This document shows positions 46,291 through 57,896 of a stretch of DNA of 64,000 bases, in pieces (the first letter of the stretch is position 1; each line of letters begins with the position of its first letter). The notes under the pieces are model-generated. The model made no database searches. It was not told the DNA's origin and saw only the letters and a program-made list of their open reading frames with translations. This DNA comes from Topomyia yanbarensis (Eukaryota; Arthropoda; Insecta; Diptera; Culicidae). The translations under genes were made by a program, and so were the position numbers. The DNA lies in the NCBI RefSeq assembly GCF_030247195.1, contig NC_080672.1, forward strand, positions 401,219,037 to 401,283,036. The letters run 5' to 3'.

Positions 46291-46560
46291 AAACTTATAT
46301 TCAGGGGAAAGGGATCTAAGAAGTAGCGACAGATCGGGGGAAAGGGAAATGAGAAAAAAAAAAGATACTTAGCTTATATAGCGGCTTGTCCGGTTATTGA
46401 ACTATTCACTTCACCAACCTAGGCACCGGCGAACAAAGCCTGCCGCAAACAATGACTGGCCTTCACAATGTATATATTTATATTGATCTACTCTATGCAC
46501 AGCACAAGAAAACGATCTGCTTCGATCGAGAGTTCAGACGATTGTGAATATTCAACACTT

Positions 46561-46770
46561 GTTCACTTTCATTTTCACGTAGAGTCTAAATAGTGCTTTA
46601 TTTATAGCCAGTGAAAATGCGACGATCAACGAAATCAATGGGTAGTGGTGAATATAAATTTCATCTCTGTTCATGATAAATGTTCGCCTCCGAAAATCAG
46701 ATACAGCATGCAGCATTCTGATAAACTGTATTACACCAAAACGAACAGCACACCCGAGCAGCACCGCTTT
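46561..46770. repeat. Dispersed repeat (right part) beyond the LINE, plus an adjacent partial copy
   Basis: It begins TGTTCACTTTCATTTTCACG and continues the repeat broken at 41607. After GTCTAAATAGTGC a second, inverted partial copy (TGGTGAATATAAATTTCATC) follows, as in the paired arrangement at 52.8-53.6 kb. Confidence 0.6.
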
Positions 46771-46884
46771 TTGATTAGCAGTTTCTACAACAAAACTTGT
46801 TGAAAAGAAGCGTACATTAACCATTATTCAACTGATTTAGCAACTGAAAAAGCGCACCAGCAAAAGTTTAAGGTTATGCAACAA

Positions 46885-47889
46885 TAGGGTTGCCACCCCT
46901 CCGGGTTTGACCCGGATACTCCGGTTTTTGGGAGCGATCTCCGGGTTTTACATCAATTTCTCCAAGTTTGGTGGGAAGAACCATAGGTTAATTTTTTTGG
47001 ACTTGATTGATTCTTTACAAAATATTCAAATAGTCTAAGTTAACTATTTCTCTAGTTCAGATTTATTTTGCCCGACTAACCCTTCGTTTCAAGGTAGCGA
47101 AGATGAGTTCACCAAATATTGCTAATTTCTTTCACAATGCAATGAAAATGAAAAACAAACAAAATTACTACAAATTAACCTTCCGGCAGTCGCGCTAGTG
47201 CACTGAGTGCACTCTGCTCTGAAAATCTAGCGAAATCGTCTTAGAGTACCAGCGGCTGCTCGTTCGGTAGGCCATATGCGCGACTTCCGTCGTCGTCAAA
47301 GTCGTTCAAAATGGTGTAAAAGGTTATTTTGCTGCAATTTTACCAAATCATTTCACTCATAGTGGTGCTTATCACCAGCTAGACTAAGGTCTGGCAGATT
47401 TGTTCTAATCCAACTGACTAGGTCAACATCAAACATCTTCCGGTGTTGTTGCTACTCCGGCAGCGATCGTTAACTGGGCTAGGGAGGTGAGTTTTGCCCC
47501 TTTGTTGCGAAATGAAAATTTGTTGGTGATGAATAACCGACACCACATAGTGTGATGCCGCAGCTCTGCCTCCTTTGCTCTCCTTTTCTTTTAGTTGTGG
47601 AGGAGAGCAATGCTCGTTCGACTTATCCTCCACAGTGAGAGTAGCTGGTGCTTTTGTATTTTTGGGTCGGGGAAGTGAAATACTACACCACATTAAACCG
47701 ATAAAACCGTTCTCAAACGTGAAAAATTTACAGCTTTACTTTAACGTAGTAATAAAAAGCGATTAAAGTGCACTAAAATGTCGAGCAATCGCTTTGATTT
47801 TAATTTCTGTCTCGTTTCACTCAAAATCAACCACCCCCCAGATCAGTGAAAATCTCCGGGTCAAAGCCTCTCCAGAGGTGGCAACCCTA
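46885..47889. mobile_element. hAT-like non-autonomous element, 1.0 kb, exact 8-bp target duplication
   Basis: TGCAACAA flanks it (46877-46884, 47890-47897). Termini are TAGGGTTGCCACC and GGTGGCAACCCTA, followed inward by CCGGGTTTGACCCGG and CCGGGTCAAAG. The interior resembles 24.5-25.0 kb and 56.6-57.4 kb. No transposase is seen. Confidence 0.85.
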
Positions 47890-47897
47890 TGCAACAA

Positions 47898-49070
47898 ACC
47901 GCGGCCATTACATGTTGCAAGTGTTGCTTGGGCAGTTTGAAAGTGTGATGAATCAAAAGTGTGATCAAAAAGGCAACTCCTTTGACTTGATAGATGTTTG
48001 ACATTGAAACGTCTTCTTTTTTATCAGTGCACGGAACTACCCTGGCGCACATCAATCGAAAAACCCATCTGAAACACATACATACGTCTGGGACGGGATG
48101 TGCAGATACAAAAAAAACCTAACGTCAAATACAGCTAGGGGGAACTGTCAAATACAGCCATTTCATTTAAAATATGTAAGTGACTATGCAAGACGAAAGA
48201 TAAAATAAACAAAAAAAGAAAAAGAAAATATCTGTACGCAGGTCCCGTTCCAGATGTACGTATAGAATATTCACCATTTCAAGTACTGAAAGTGAATGTG
48301 AGTTAGTTTTGCTATTGGCATTTTTCTTTTCTGATAAATATTATTTGTGTGTTATATTAGCACGTTATTTTTGTGCCGATTGCTGAAGAAAAAACAGACT
48401 CATATGTTTTGTTCGACGACCAAGATATTTTTTGAACTAGTGAAACTCTAACCAAAAGTTTTTTTTGATCATTTGCTTAGTGTTATAAAAAGAAGTAAAT
48501 CGATCGAAAAAGTTTACGAAGTGAATTCATTCTATTTTGTGATTCAACATTGAACGGCACCGAAATGTTCGCCACATTTTTTTTTGCTCAGTTTTCAAGA
48601 AAGATTACTAAAATCGGTTGTCGGCACCCAAACATGGTCGGTTGTCGGCACCTCGTTTTCGTGGCAAATGCCGAGTTTTCTATACTCTAATCAATATGGG
48701 AATTTTCAAAACGGGCTTGACGAGATCGATCTTTGACACTAGATTGAAAACCAAGATGGCGACTTCCAGTTTAGCGTTTTTGACAATTTACGCTGGGTAG
48801 CACTGTATACAACACATTGTCACAACCAGGGGGACAGCGTTGTCGAACTTGATCCGACTTAAATAGGTGCAGGCACTCCTGGTGGGACGAGGAATTGACT
48901 CAAAACAATCGATCAGGCTGCCATCTGATTTTGCCAAACGGTTGACACGATTCAGTTCCACAGCTCATAAACCCTTTCTATATCCAAATTTAACCAGTTT
49001 CCCTTATAATTTTAAAACATAGAAACCTAATTCAGTCTTTAATCAATTTTATTCTACATAATTTTCACAA
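47898..49070. other. Gene-free stretch
   Basis: A direct duplication GGTTGTCGGCACC lies near 48615-48655. Nothing else is supported. Confidence 0.3.
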
Positions 49071-49074
49071 AAAT

Positions 49075-49470
49075 TTGTTCGAACATTTACACAAAACTTG
49101 CCGAGATACACGCTTGTTTATATTTTTTTCAGAAAATTTGGTAGGGGAGCAGGTTTACTCCTTTTGGGCTTCCCTACCGATTCACAGACGACCAGGGCAA
49201 AACAACCGATATTTTCTCATTCCTACCGAAAACTACCGATTTTCATTGATTTTTGGCACATGAGTCGAATTTGGTCTGAAATCTCAAGCGTTAGGGTACT
49301 GGGTGAATGGTTCAATATTTAAAATCCAAATCTTTTTTCAATTTATTCCAACGGTCATTTGTTGTTTCCGCCTTTTCAGTATTTTACAACTCTATGTCAA
49401 CACTACGTTTTTGGGACAAAAAGATGGATAGGTAATGTCAGAGACATAACCGAAGTGAAGTGGAATACAC
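49075..49470 (+). repeat. ACCGATA-type dispersed repeat
   Basis: Phrases CCTACCGATTCACAGACG, CCTACCGAAAACTACCG and CACTACGTTTTTGGGACA recur in reverse complement at 59122-59460. The end (GTCAGAGACATAACCG) recurs near 9150. The open frames shared by the copies reflect sequence identity and not a known protein. Confidence 0.6.
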
Positions 49471-51199
49471 TTAGACTGGTAATTCGAATGCTGTAATTTT
49501 TACTATCTTCTGCATGGTTGCATTAAATTCAGCTATCTAGTATTTCTGTTATTTATATATATGCATTACCTACACGTACATCACTTGCGATGCGTTTATG
49601 CAAATGAAGTTTCGGTCCTACCTCGAAACTTGCAAACCTCCGCCCAAGACACATGTGTGGCAAAATTCAACAGCTAGGTTTGTTAAAATGATGATAACCG
49701 ACAACAAATTTAATACCAGAACATTACTTTTAACAGAGCATTTCACTTGTAGAGTAGTGAAATGAAAATCCCGTTTCACGTTTCCCAGTTTGCCCAGTAT
49801 CAAACCATCAACAGAAACTTATATCAGTATTCAACAAACCATCATAATATCCTTCAAATCATCAATCGCAGCCACACTACCGTTTGCTAGAAGAAAACTA
49901 ATAAAAGAGCATATTTCTTTGCAGTGCACTCTGGAGCGCGCGCCGTGGTGAATTTATTTGAGAACGCCACACACAATTGAAAGAGCTAGAGAGCGCGATC
50001 TCTCGAACCCAAACATCCCATCGCCTTGAAATTCGTTTATTTGGCTCCGAAAGATAGAGCGTTCTGTTGTTTTCTATGGTCTGTGATCATTGTATGCATA
50101 AAATTGGCGCGCCTGTACATCATTGAAATGATGCCTGGTGGCAGTCATGGAATATATTGTTTCGAGCTGACGGAATATAGCAACCACTATGAGGTCAAAA
50201 AGCAAACTGACGATTTTTTTCTTATGTGCTGCTTTTATATGTGTGTCGCGGTTCATTGGATGGCAAAGAGACGGTCCTAGCAACGCTCGCTGCTTGGTTG
50301 AATTGTTCGGACCAATCAGCACTGATAATTACCACTTCCACAAAATACATTATTTTTGTTATTTATAATAATAGTACATTTTACGGAATCAAATACAACA
50401 TACGTGCACATAATTCCGATCAGATAGTGCAAAAATATAGCGATTTCTATCAGTACAACATAAGTTATTCGGATTTGAAAACTGGGAAAATATTTCAGCA
50501 GAAACTTTGAAGCGGGACCCCTATATTGAAACGTTAGAAGTATCCTACTTCAAAACACGGCCTACCGTTATCTACCGATGAACTTATAGTGGGTTTACCG
50601 ATATTAACGAATTCTATCTGGCCACCCTGATTGGTATGCTAATGTCCTTATATTGTACAATTGGAGCAACGTTTTGAACAAAAAACAAAAGTGTATCGAC
50701 AACCGACCACATTCCCCTACACTCAAGCTTAAAATAAGAATATTTGAAGATTTAATATTCAAAAATGTGAATAGTGTACGCAAAGACAAACAGACATAAC
50801 ACTTAATCGAATTATCTCTAAGAAACCTCGTCATGATATACTACTATGCTATCTGGTGGAAGATTTGCCTACCATTATATTTTCCAAAGCAGTAACTCTG
50901 CTGTAGTTATTTTCATGTGTAATAGTTTTGCTACAGGTTCTTTGAAATATTCGGTTTTGCTTTCGGGATTAAGTTCCATACAACCGTTTTCCAACACAAT
51001 CTTTGAAGCATGTTCCATTTATTTTTGTTATCCAGTTGCGATTGAGTTATTTGCAGTGGAATCGTTGTCACTTGCAGTCTGATACTCGGGTTCCAGTACC
51101 TCTATATCGAAATATTTTGCATTGGTAGCAATCGTGGCAGTCACGAAAAGCCTGCAGAAAATGCACTGTATGATACATAATTATTGATTTGCTGTCGTT

Positions 51200-51520
51200 T
51201 TATCTTGCCGATTGCATAGAGTTTCTGATATCACTCGCTGTAAAATGATCTGAGCAAATCTTCAGATTACTCACATCTTGTACTACACCTGCGTCAAATT
51301 TTCTTGGACAGCTCTTCGGAACAGCAAATATCTACCCATTGCTGGCATCTGCCAAAATAAGTTTGACATTAGAATAATAGTTATGTTTTGACGATAGAAA
51401 TACTTACTTTCCATTATCCTTAGGAAATGAGAAAAATGAGGTTTTGCGCCTCGTCCAATTTTTGTTGTTGTGTGTCGAAATGTGTAGTGCACCCAAAATT
51501 GTGGAAAAGTAGACGTCATG
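51200..51520 (-). pseudogene. Degraded THAP zinc-finger gene fragment (possibly P-element derived)
   Basis: On the minus strand the reading FFSFPKDNGK ends at a GTAAGT donor (exon end 51408). A TTTTGGCAG acceptor then opens exon 2 at 51348, starting KCQQWVDICCSEELSKK. A one-base slip in an A run is needed to continue into FDAGVVQDVSNLKICSDHFTAS before a stop at 51200. The pattern F.FPKD, a W about 12 residues later and ICSDHF (the C..H pair) is the THAP fold. The first two zinc cysteines are not visible in frame. A further AG-bounded reading near 51155-51030 is acidic and may be a lost downstream exon. THAP domains occur in cellular genes and at the N-terminus of P-element transposases, so either source is possible. 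The frameshift makes it a likely pseudogene. Confidence 0.6.
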
Positions 51521-51967
51521 AAATGGAAATACTAGCGCTACGAACGGATGATTGGCCTACTACTGAATATTCGAAATCGCCGTTTATACGAGTACGAGAA
51601 AAGCGTTCATGAGTATTATGTCTGCTTGTCTGTGGTGTACGTGTAGGTTAAGGTACACAATCGTCCGATTTAATCACATTTAAACAACCCATCAAAGCGT
51701 AACGAATATAAGTTCACTTTTAGCACCAATTAGCTCTCATTTCGAGCTTATACAACTTTCTGCGAGATTGTTTTCTACCGGTTCTGAAAGAAAAATTTAA
51801 AAATATGCTACAGTACCCCTCTTTTGCAGAGAAAGTCTGTTTCCACCTTGAAGGAAATTAGTTGTCTTCCACATTACTTTCAGTATTTTCTACGAATATG
51901 GTCAGTTTTCCTAAAAAATGTAAAAATTATATAAACTTTGGAAAATTTTCTACTAATTTGACAATTC

Positions 51968-52149
51968 ATACGCAAAACATCCCAGTTAAACTCATTCCGG
52001 AACCGGTTCGGATTTCTGAATGGAGTCAGTATGGATTCCAAATCAAATGCAACAACCGATTCCGACTCAGAATCGGTTGGTGCATTTGAGTTGGAATCTA
52101 TACTGACTCCATTCAGGATTCCGAATCAAATCCCGAATGTTTTGCGTAT
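51968..52149. mobile_element. Palindromic MITE (CCGGAACCGGTTCGG family), copy 1
   Basis: ATACGCAAAACAT and ATGTTTTGCGTAT close nested arms including GAATGGAGTCAGTAT and its complement, with AACCGATTC.GA near the loop. The family recurs at 61.5 kb. Confidence 0.7.
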
Positions 52150-52814
52150 AACTCATCTTAAAATGGATGATAATAAAATGCAGCATACAAAAGACGTAGT
52201 CACGACTAAAACACTCCCGCATGTTTCATGTAAATTGCTTTAATTTTCTAAAAAACTTTTTCGTATACAAAACCAAAAATATCGATCAACTATCGGCTTG
52301 GTTTAGCGTGTGAGCCCGATGATAAAATAAATATAAATCCCTAATCATCTAATCTGCAGCAGTGACAAAATGGCACCAGACAGCCTGGTAATAGCAATCA
52401 TAGCAGGCCATCCTGTCAAAGATGCCTCCACACCAATAATGTGGGATCGAACCCTTTTTGATGCCTCTGGTCCGGCATTTGCTGTACGTACATATACACT
52501 ATTTTACCGACCACTGCACTGACGCTGATGGAGGAACACATTTCAGCAAGCGAGCGGAATTTCCATGCACATATTGGTGGTTTTTTCAGCCAGCTCAGTG
52601 GTGAACTGACGTGGTCAAACCTTTTAACTAGCCGAATAAATTGCTGGCGGATACAGCCGCTGCGGTTAGCCAGGTATCGCTCGTACTGTTATGGAGTGTA
52701 AATTGCATCTAATATCTACTTCTACCACTATTGTTGATGTTGATACGTTGTATGATATTGGAGGGTCTACCACAATCCATCGGTGAGATTATTCGTCGTC
52801 GTCTAGTCAATTAC

Positions 52815-53101
52815 AACCGCGGCTTTTAGCACTATTTAGACTCTCTGTGAAAATTAACAGGAACATGTGTTGAATACCTTTCTTTATCCACGATGGACAT
52901 AGGATAACGTGAACAGTTGCAACTGAGAACAACGATTTCAGGTTCAACTGGCAGTTTACAGATTGTCAGAATGCAATTCGGTATTCGGAGGCGCGAAAGT
53001 TCACCATGAACAGCAATGACATTTGTATTCACCACTCCGCATCACACTCCCGATGAACAATGGAAATATCCACTGTGAACATATTTCACTGTGGAATATT
53101 T
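52815..53101. repeat. Dispersed repeat, copy of the LINE-interrupted family
   Basis: AGCACTATTTAGACTCTCTGTGAAA through TCACCACTCCGCATCA parallels the adjacent copy at 53203 and the split copy at 41.3/46.6 kb. Confidence 0.65.
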
Positions 53102-53199
53102 CCCTAGTAACAATTGGGGTTTTATGGTAGTTTTATAGTCACACATAAAACTAAGATTGCACTTGTAACGTGCTATAAAACTTCAATTGTTACTTGGGT
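53102..53199. mobile_element. Mini-palindrome inserted between two repeat copies
   Basis: CCTAGTAACAATTGGGGTTT and AACTTCAATTGTTACTTGG form inverted ends of a 98-bp MITE-like unit. Confidence 0.6.
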
Positions 53200-53202
53200 T
53201 AG

Positions 53203-53610
53203 CACTATTTAGACTCTCCGTGAAAATGAACGTGAACATGTGTTGTTCATCGTTCAAGGTGGACAGTTTCATCCGCGAACAACGATTTCAGGTTCAACTG
53301 GCAGTTTACAGATTGTCAAAATGTAATCTGGTATTGGCGAACGTTCACCGTGAACAGCGATGGCAATTTATATTCACCACTCCGCATCAATTCCGCCCAT
53401 CGTCGCGTTTACACTCCCGATGATCAAGTGAATTATTCACTACGAGCATATTTCAACATGGAATGTTTAAAATGATCGGGAAATATGAGTATTTTGCTTT
53501 GATTCAATTATATTGCATAATTGTGCATGGATTCGCTATGTATATTAAATTATTATAGCTTAGTTCCATTTTCATAAACTTCTGTGCGATAATATGTGAG
53601 ACATTGCAGA
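53203..53610. repeat. Dispersed repeat, longest uninterrupted copy
   Basis: It starts AGCACTATTTAGACTCTCCG and matches, inverted, 41233-41607 joined to 46561-46600, so it shows the pre-insertion state of the LINE target. Confidence 0.7.
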
Positions 53611-56559
53611 CTAAGGATTACTCCGCCATTTTTGGATCAGAGCAAGCTTCGCGACAAGTAGGTACATTGATAGTAGATTGCAATTCCCTCATTTGCGTAT
53701 GTAGCGATAATATGCACAAAAATAGTATTGATATTTCATTAAAAATGCAATTATTCCGTTTCATTTTGTTCTTTTAACGGACAATATTGTGTAATAGTAC
53801 GAACAAAAGATAATGAAAAACTGGAAAACGATCTTTAACAATAATGAGAAAACATCTGAAATATTTTTGTTCCATGTGGCACGTCTGTTCCTCGGTGCTC
53901 GAATTCCTAACAAAATACAAGAACAAGGTGCTAATTAACGATGCTGAATCCTTCTGGATAACGACTAGACACGTCAATCGTTTGTGGTTTACCATTTATC
54001 TGTCAGTATCATTCCAATCGAGCACGAGGCCTGTCAATGTCATTCCAACCGAGCAGAAGACTTGTCAAATGGTGCAATCTGATGAATGAATTTTGGAAAG
54101 TATTGTGATAGTGAGTTAAAATATTTTGAATAAATTGCTGAATCGAATCTCTAAGGCAAGTAAAACATATAACTTATCATCACGGTGCCTTCTAAAAGTT
54201 GCTTCAACCATTGCAGCTATCCGTAATGTTGTAATTTTCTGGTAAACCACAGAACCGGACCCATTGCGCACGAAGGTCGTAGTTTACCAGGAAGCGAAAA
54301 AAACAATATTTTTAAACCCGGCGGTAGTTTTATTGGTACAAATCTTTACAACAGCACTTCATGATAAAAAAATGATCGACGTTGCAACTCTTCGGTAACT
54401 GTACACGGATACGAAAAACTACCAAAAGTTGAGCTCTTTTGACTCAATCCCGGGGTGTCGTGGAATAAGGTAAAATTAGGTAAACCGTGTTGAAGATAGT
54501 TTCCCTTTAACCACGGCAAAAACCACAACTCATTGGCAGGTTTTTTATACTCAACCTTGAGTTAAATATGCCTGAATTTAAGCTGAATCTACCTAATTTT
54601 GAGTATACCTCAAACAACTAAAAAGTACCTTATTCCTTAGTCGAATCTCTCTCTCTTTGTTTTTGACAACACTAATAAGTGCGAAAGCGACGCAAGACTC
54701 AAAACTACCTAAATGTAAGTTAAAAGAACTTATTCTGCGGGTTGTTTTATTTTTCCGTGTAGTATACGAGTCAACTCTGAAGTTAACGCTGTGACAGTGG
54801 TGCTAGTTTGCAAAACATAATGCTGCCAAACCATTTTATTTAGTTGGGATAAGATGGCGAGTCTTTATTCAGTAATTCAGCGTCTTTAGTGCTAATATTC
54901 TTCTATTGTGTGCCAAATCCATTTTTGACATATTGATTTGAAAAAGTTGATTGATTCTCTTGGATCAACTTAGCTGAACAAAAATAAAAAATGACGGTGT
55001 AAGAATTGCTGAGAGTTTCAACATTTTTGAGTTTGATCACGGTTATACATAAATTCTGCATTCTTTTTTGTCACCAGAAGTCCGACCAATTATGTCCCGC
55101 CAACACTTTTCATACAAACTATTCAGCGAATGAGAAAAATTAAAAAATAAAACAATGTAAAATATAAACCCAGAGAAGCCCGATTGTAGTTATCATTGAT
55201 AGTATAGCATTTATTAAGCAAATACGCAAGTGTTGATAAAACCATATAGAATTTAGAAAAAACAAGCAAAGCGAAACAATGCAGATGCGAAACGGGAGAT
55301 GACTTGATACAAATAGAGAAAGCCACAACACAATTAACACAAAACTAGACTAGGTATATACCAAAAAGAAATGCAAAAATAAAAGCGAATAAACATTTCC
55401 GTACCCGACTCTTGAGCGCCCGATGATAGGCAACCGAACCCTTTACCTATACACCGCCGAAGTGAACCACTTTTGTACACAATATTACCAAAGCAAATCC
55501 GTAGGTTATGTTTTGCGTTTTCAAACTACAAACAATTACCATCTGTAGCGAAACGAGTGGGAAAGTGACCCACAATTTTATTATTTGATATAGAAGCTAA
55601 AAGTAGCTCGAAACAAGTTTGATAACCGTATATATTTTTGTACCTTTTTTGTAAACGATCCAGCTGAGTAGGTAAAATGAATAAAACAAAATGCAAATGA
55701 AATAGAGATGCGTGTCTGACGCAGAGCATACATTCTCAAAAGAACATTGGTTCATTGTGTAGTAGAGAGAACAATATTTCCAGAGACCGCCGGTGTCTAG
55801 TAGAGTAGGACGAAAATCGGGCACAGGAGTACTGCTGCTGGTTCAGATACGGAAGTTCACCTGATCTACAGTGGACGATAGAAAGCTTTGCTATGTCTAT
55901 ACTATGATTGAGAGTTGATCAAGGTAGGAAATAGTAGTTGCCAATTTAATTAGGAAACAATTCCTTCGTCGTTCAACCAGCAACCAACTACAACAAAGCT
56001 GTTCCGTCCTATTCGAACTAGCAGTATATTTCATTAGTTAACCAAAATAATCTTAGATGTCACTATGGTTTCCTTGTAAATTTTGGACCACTGAATACGA
56101 AAAAGTATAGGTTAACATAGTTTTATGGAAGTTTATTGAAGCTGGTTTTTAAACACATTTGTCTCGTTTTTGGCGGTAATCAGTAGTTTTGGAGTATATC
56201 TTGAGTTCAAATATAAAGTTTTAGATTTTTCTACGACTTTTTCATATATATTTTTAAGATTCACTACCGGTACTTTCGTTAACAATTTTGAGACACATAT
56301 ATTAAACAATCTTATTGTTTGCGTGCAACTGGATAAAACTTTTTCTTTATTGAACAGTTGGATTTCAATGTTTCATATTCTACTCATCGGTAGCTGTGTA
56401 AGTAGCAGTTTGTCCACTAATCGGGTTCTTATTTGCCCGGCGAACCCTTCTTGTCAGGGCGGCCTATGTGCTTCTATCAGAATTTCGGATTTTCGCAACA
56501 CAACAAAAAGGTAAACAAACAAATCTCAATTTATTGACTTTTATTTCCTTCAAATCCTC
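53611..56559. other. Gene-free stretch
   Basis: AT-rich sequence. Open frames of 60-114 codons (for example 56170-56514) lack motifs and have simple composition. No supported feature. Confidence 0.3.
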
Positions 56560-57420
56560 TTGCTGCTCTGTGCACTACGCTGCTTGTCGATCTGCTGCTG
56601 TTGGCAGAAAGACAGCGATTTCGTCCGACGGCCGAGTTCTCGTGGAATGCCGTTGGCTGCTCCAGCAGCGCTCCTTTGCGTTTTGCTAAGGACATAAACT
56701 TGGCTCCTTTATTGGAACCTCCCTAGCGACGTTGACGACGAATCGCCGTATCGTCTACTCGCCGTAAACGATCCCGGAAGTCACCGCAGTGCACTTCCCA
56801 GGGGAACCTTTGTCAGCCCTGCTTCGTTCTCCTTGTCAATTAGCTATAGAGGAGTGCTTGGTTAGTACGACTTATCCTCTATAGCGGGAACAGCTGATGC
56901 CGTAGTTCCTTTTTGTTTAGCCGGGGAAGCGAAAGCACTCCTTTGCTTACCTCTTTTGGCGCACCAACACCGTACATTTCACTATTGCCCGAACCACGGG
57001 CCGGCACTTTTGACGGATTTAGCTTGCCGTCGCACGCGTGCTCTAAAATAATTTCCTAGTGGCGGCTAACTGTCCCGAGGAAAACTTATTCACGGACTGT
57101 TAATCGTCGTGGTTCGTCACTTTTTAAACACGATGGCCTCCTTCCAACTGGTTCAAAACAAACCACCAACTGCATCGCCGCATAGCTGTCTTCGCCGATG
57201 CGCAGCAAATTCAGTACACTATTTACGGCAAGAGGAGAGTGGTAGCCTAGCTAAACCCTATTTTAATTATACAAATTCACGCAACAAAAATAATCAAACC
57301 TATCTGCACGAAAAAAAAACTGTTCACAAACGCGAAACTATACAAAAATTTACAAACTAAATGTGTAAAAAAATACACTCTACGGAGTGTATACACAAAA
57401 ACAGGTATATTTCCACCCAG
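56560..57420. repeat. Divergent copy of the 46.9-kb hAT-like internal sequence
   Basis: It shares GACTTATCCTC.A..GCG....AGCTG.TGC, the GGGGAAGCGAAA motif and ACACTCTACG with 24.7-25.0 and 47.5-47.8 kb. Ends were not resolved. Confidence 0.45.
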
Positions 57421-57596
57421 TGCAAAATTGTTACCGGGACGGATTACAACTGACAGTAACTTGCTGCCAGTTAGACGATTTATCCAAACTAACATCAAAT
57501 TGGTGCCAGTTAGGTTGCATATCTGGCTTTAATTACCTTCATACATTTTAAATTATTTTCCATAAATAGTGGAAATGTCAAATACAAATATGTGCT

Positions 57597-57810
57597 ATTC
57601 TGGTTGCAGCTGAAAATCGAAGAATTGACTTGCGTCTTTCGGTTTTTTCCCTATTTGCAGAGTGGGCAACTAAAGCGCATCTTGTGTACATGTTGGAGAA
57701 TCAACTTGCGCATCATCTACACCAGTTGCGCTTTAGTTCCGCACGCTGAAAATAGGAGAAAAATCGAAAGGCACAAGTTCACTATTTCGATTTTCAACTG
57801 CAACCAGAAT
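57597..57810. repeat. Imperfect hairpin, about 214 bp
   Basis: ATTCTGGTTGCAGCTGAAAA pairs with CTGCAACCAGAAT at the far end. CAACTAAAGCGCA pairs with GCGCTTTAGTT near the loop. It lies just before the DD37E mariner and is a MITE or hairpin-RNA candidate. Confidence 0.6.
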
Positions 57811-57896
57811 ATCATTTGGAAAACACAAATCTACCATAGGAGCAGAGAACACTATGATGGGGTTTCCCAAACACTTGAACGTAGCTTAAGATTGAT

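Larger units (their letters stand above)
41608..46548 (-). mobile_element. I-clade non-LTR retrotransposon, complete ends but internally deleted
   Basis: An exact 12-bp target-site duplication TATTCAACACTT flanks the element (41596-41607 and 46549-46560). The 3' end carries a T run on the plus strand (poly-A tail at about 41608-41618), setting minus-strand orientation. Order from 5': a UTR, the C-terminal part of ORF1, ORF2 with endonuclease, reverse transcriptase and RNase H, then a long 3' UTR (42401-41619). Two internal losses are evident. The ORF1 N-terminus, with its zinc knuckles and start codon, is missing after a UTR stop near 46310. The ORF1 end is also joined directly to the middle of the ORF2 endonuclease near 45785. 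It interrupts an older dispersed repeat, visible on both sides (41233-41607 and 46561-46620). Confidence 0.85.

Noticed and set aside
49075..49322. Shared frames (PTDSQTTRAKQPIF type) at 49.1 and 59.3 kb
   Set aside because: The similarity is at DNA level in an ACCGATA-rich dispersed repeat, and no protein family is recognisable.
56170..56514. 114-codon open frame with hydrophobic stretches
   Set aside because: No start context, motif or splice support, and it sits in AT-rich repeat-bearing sequence.
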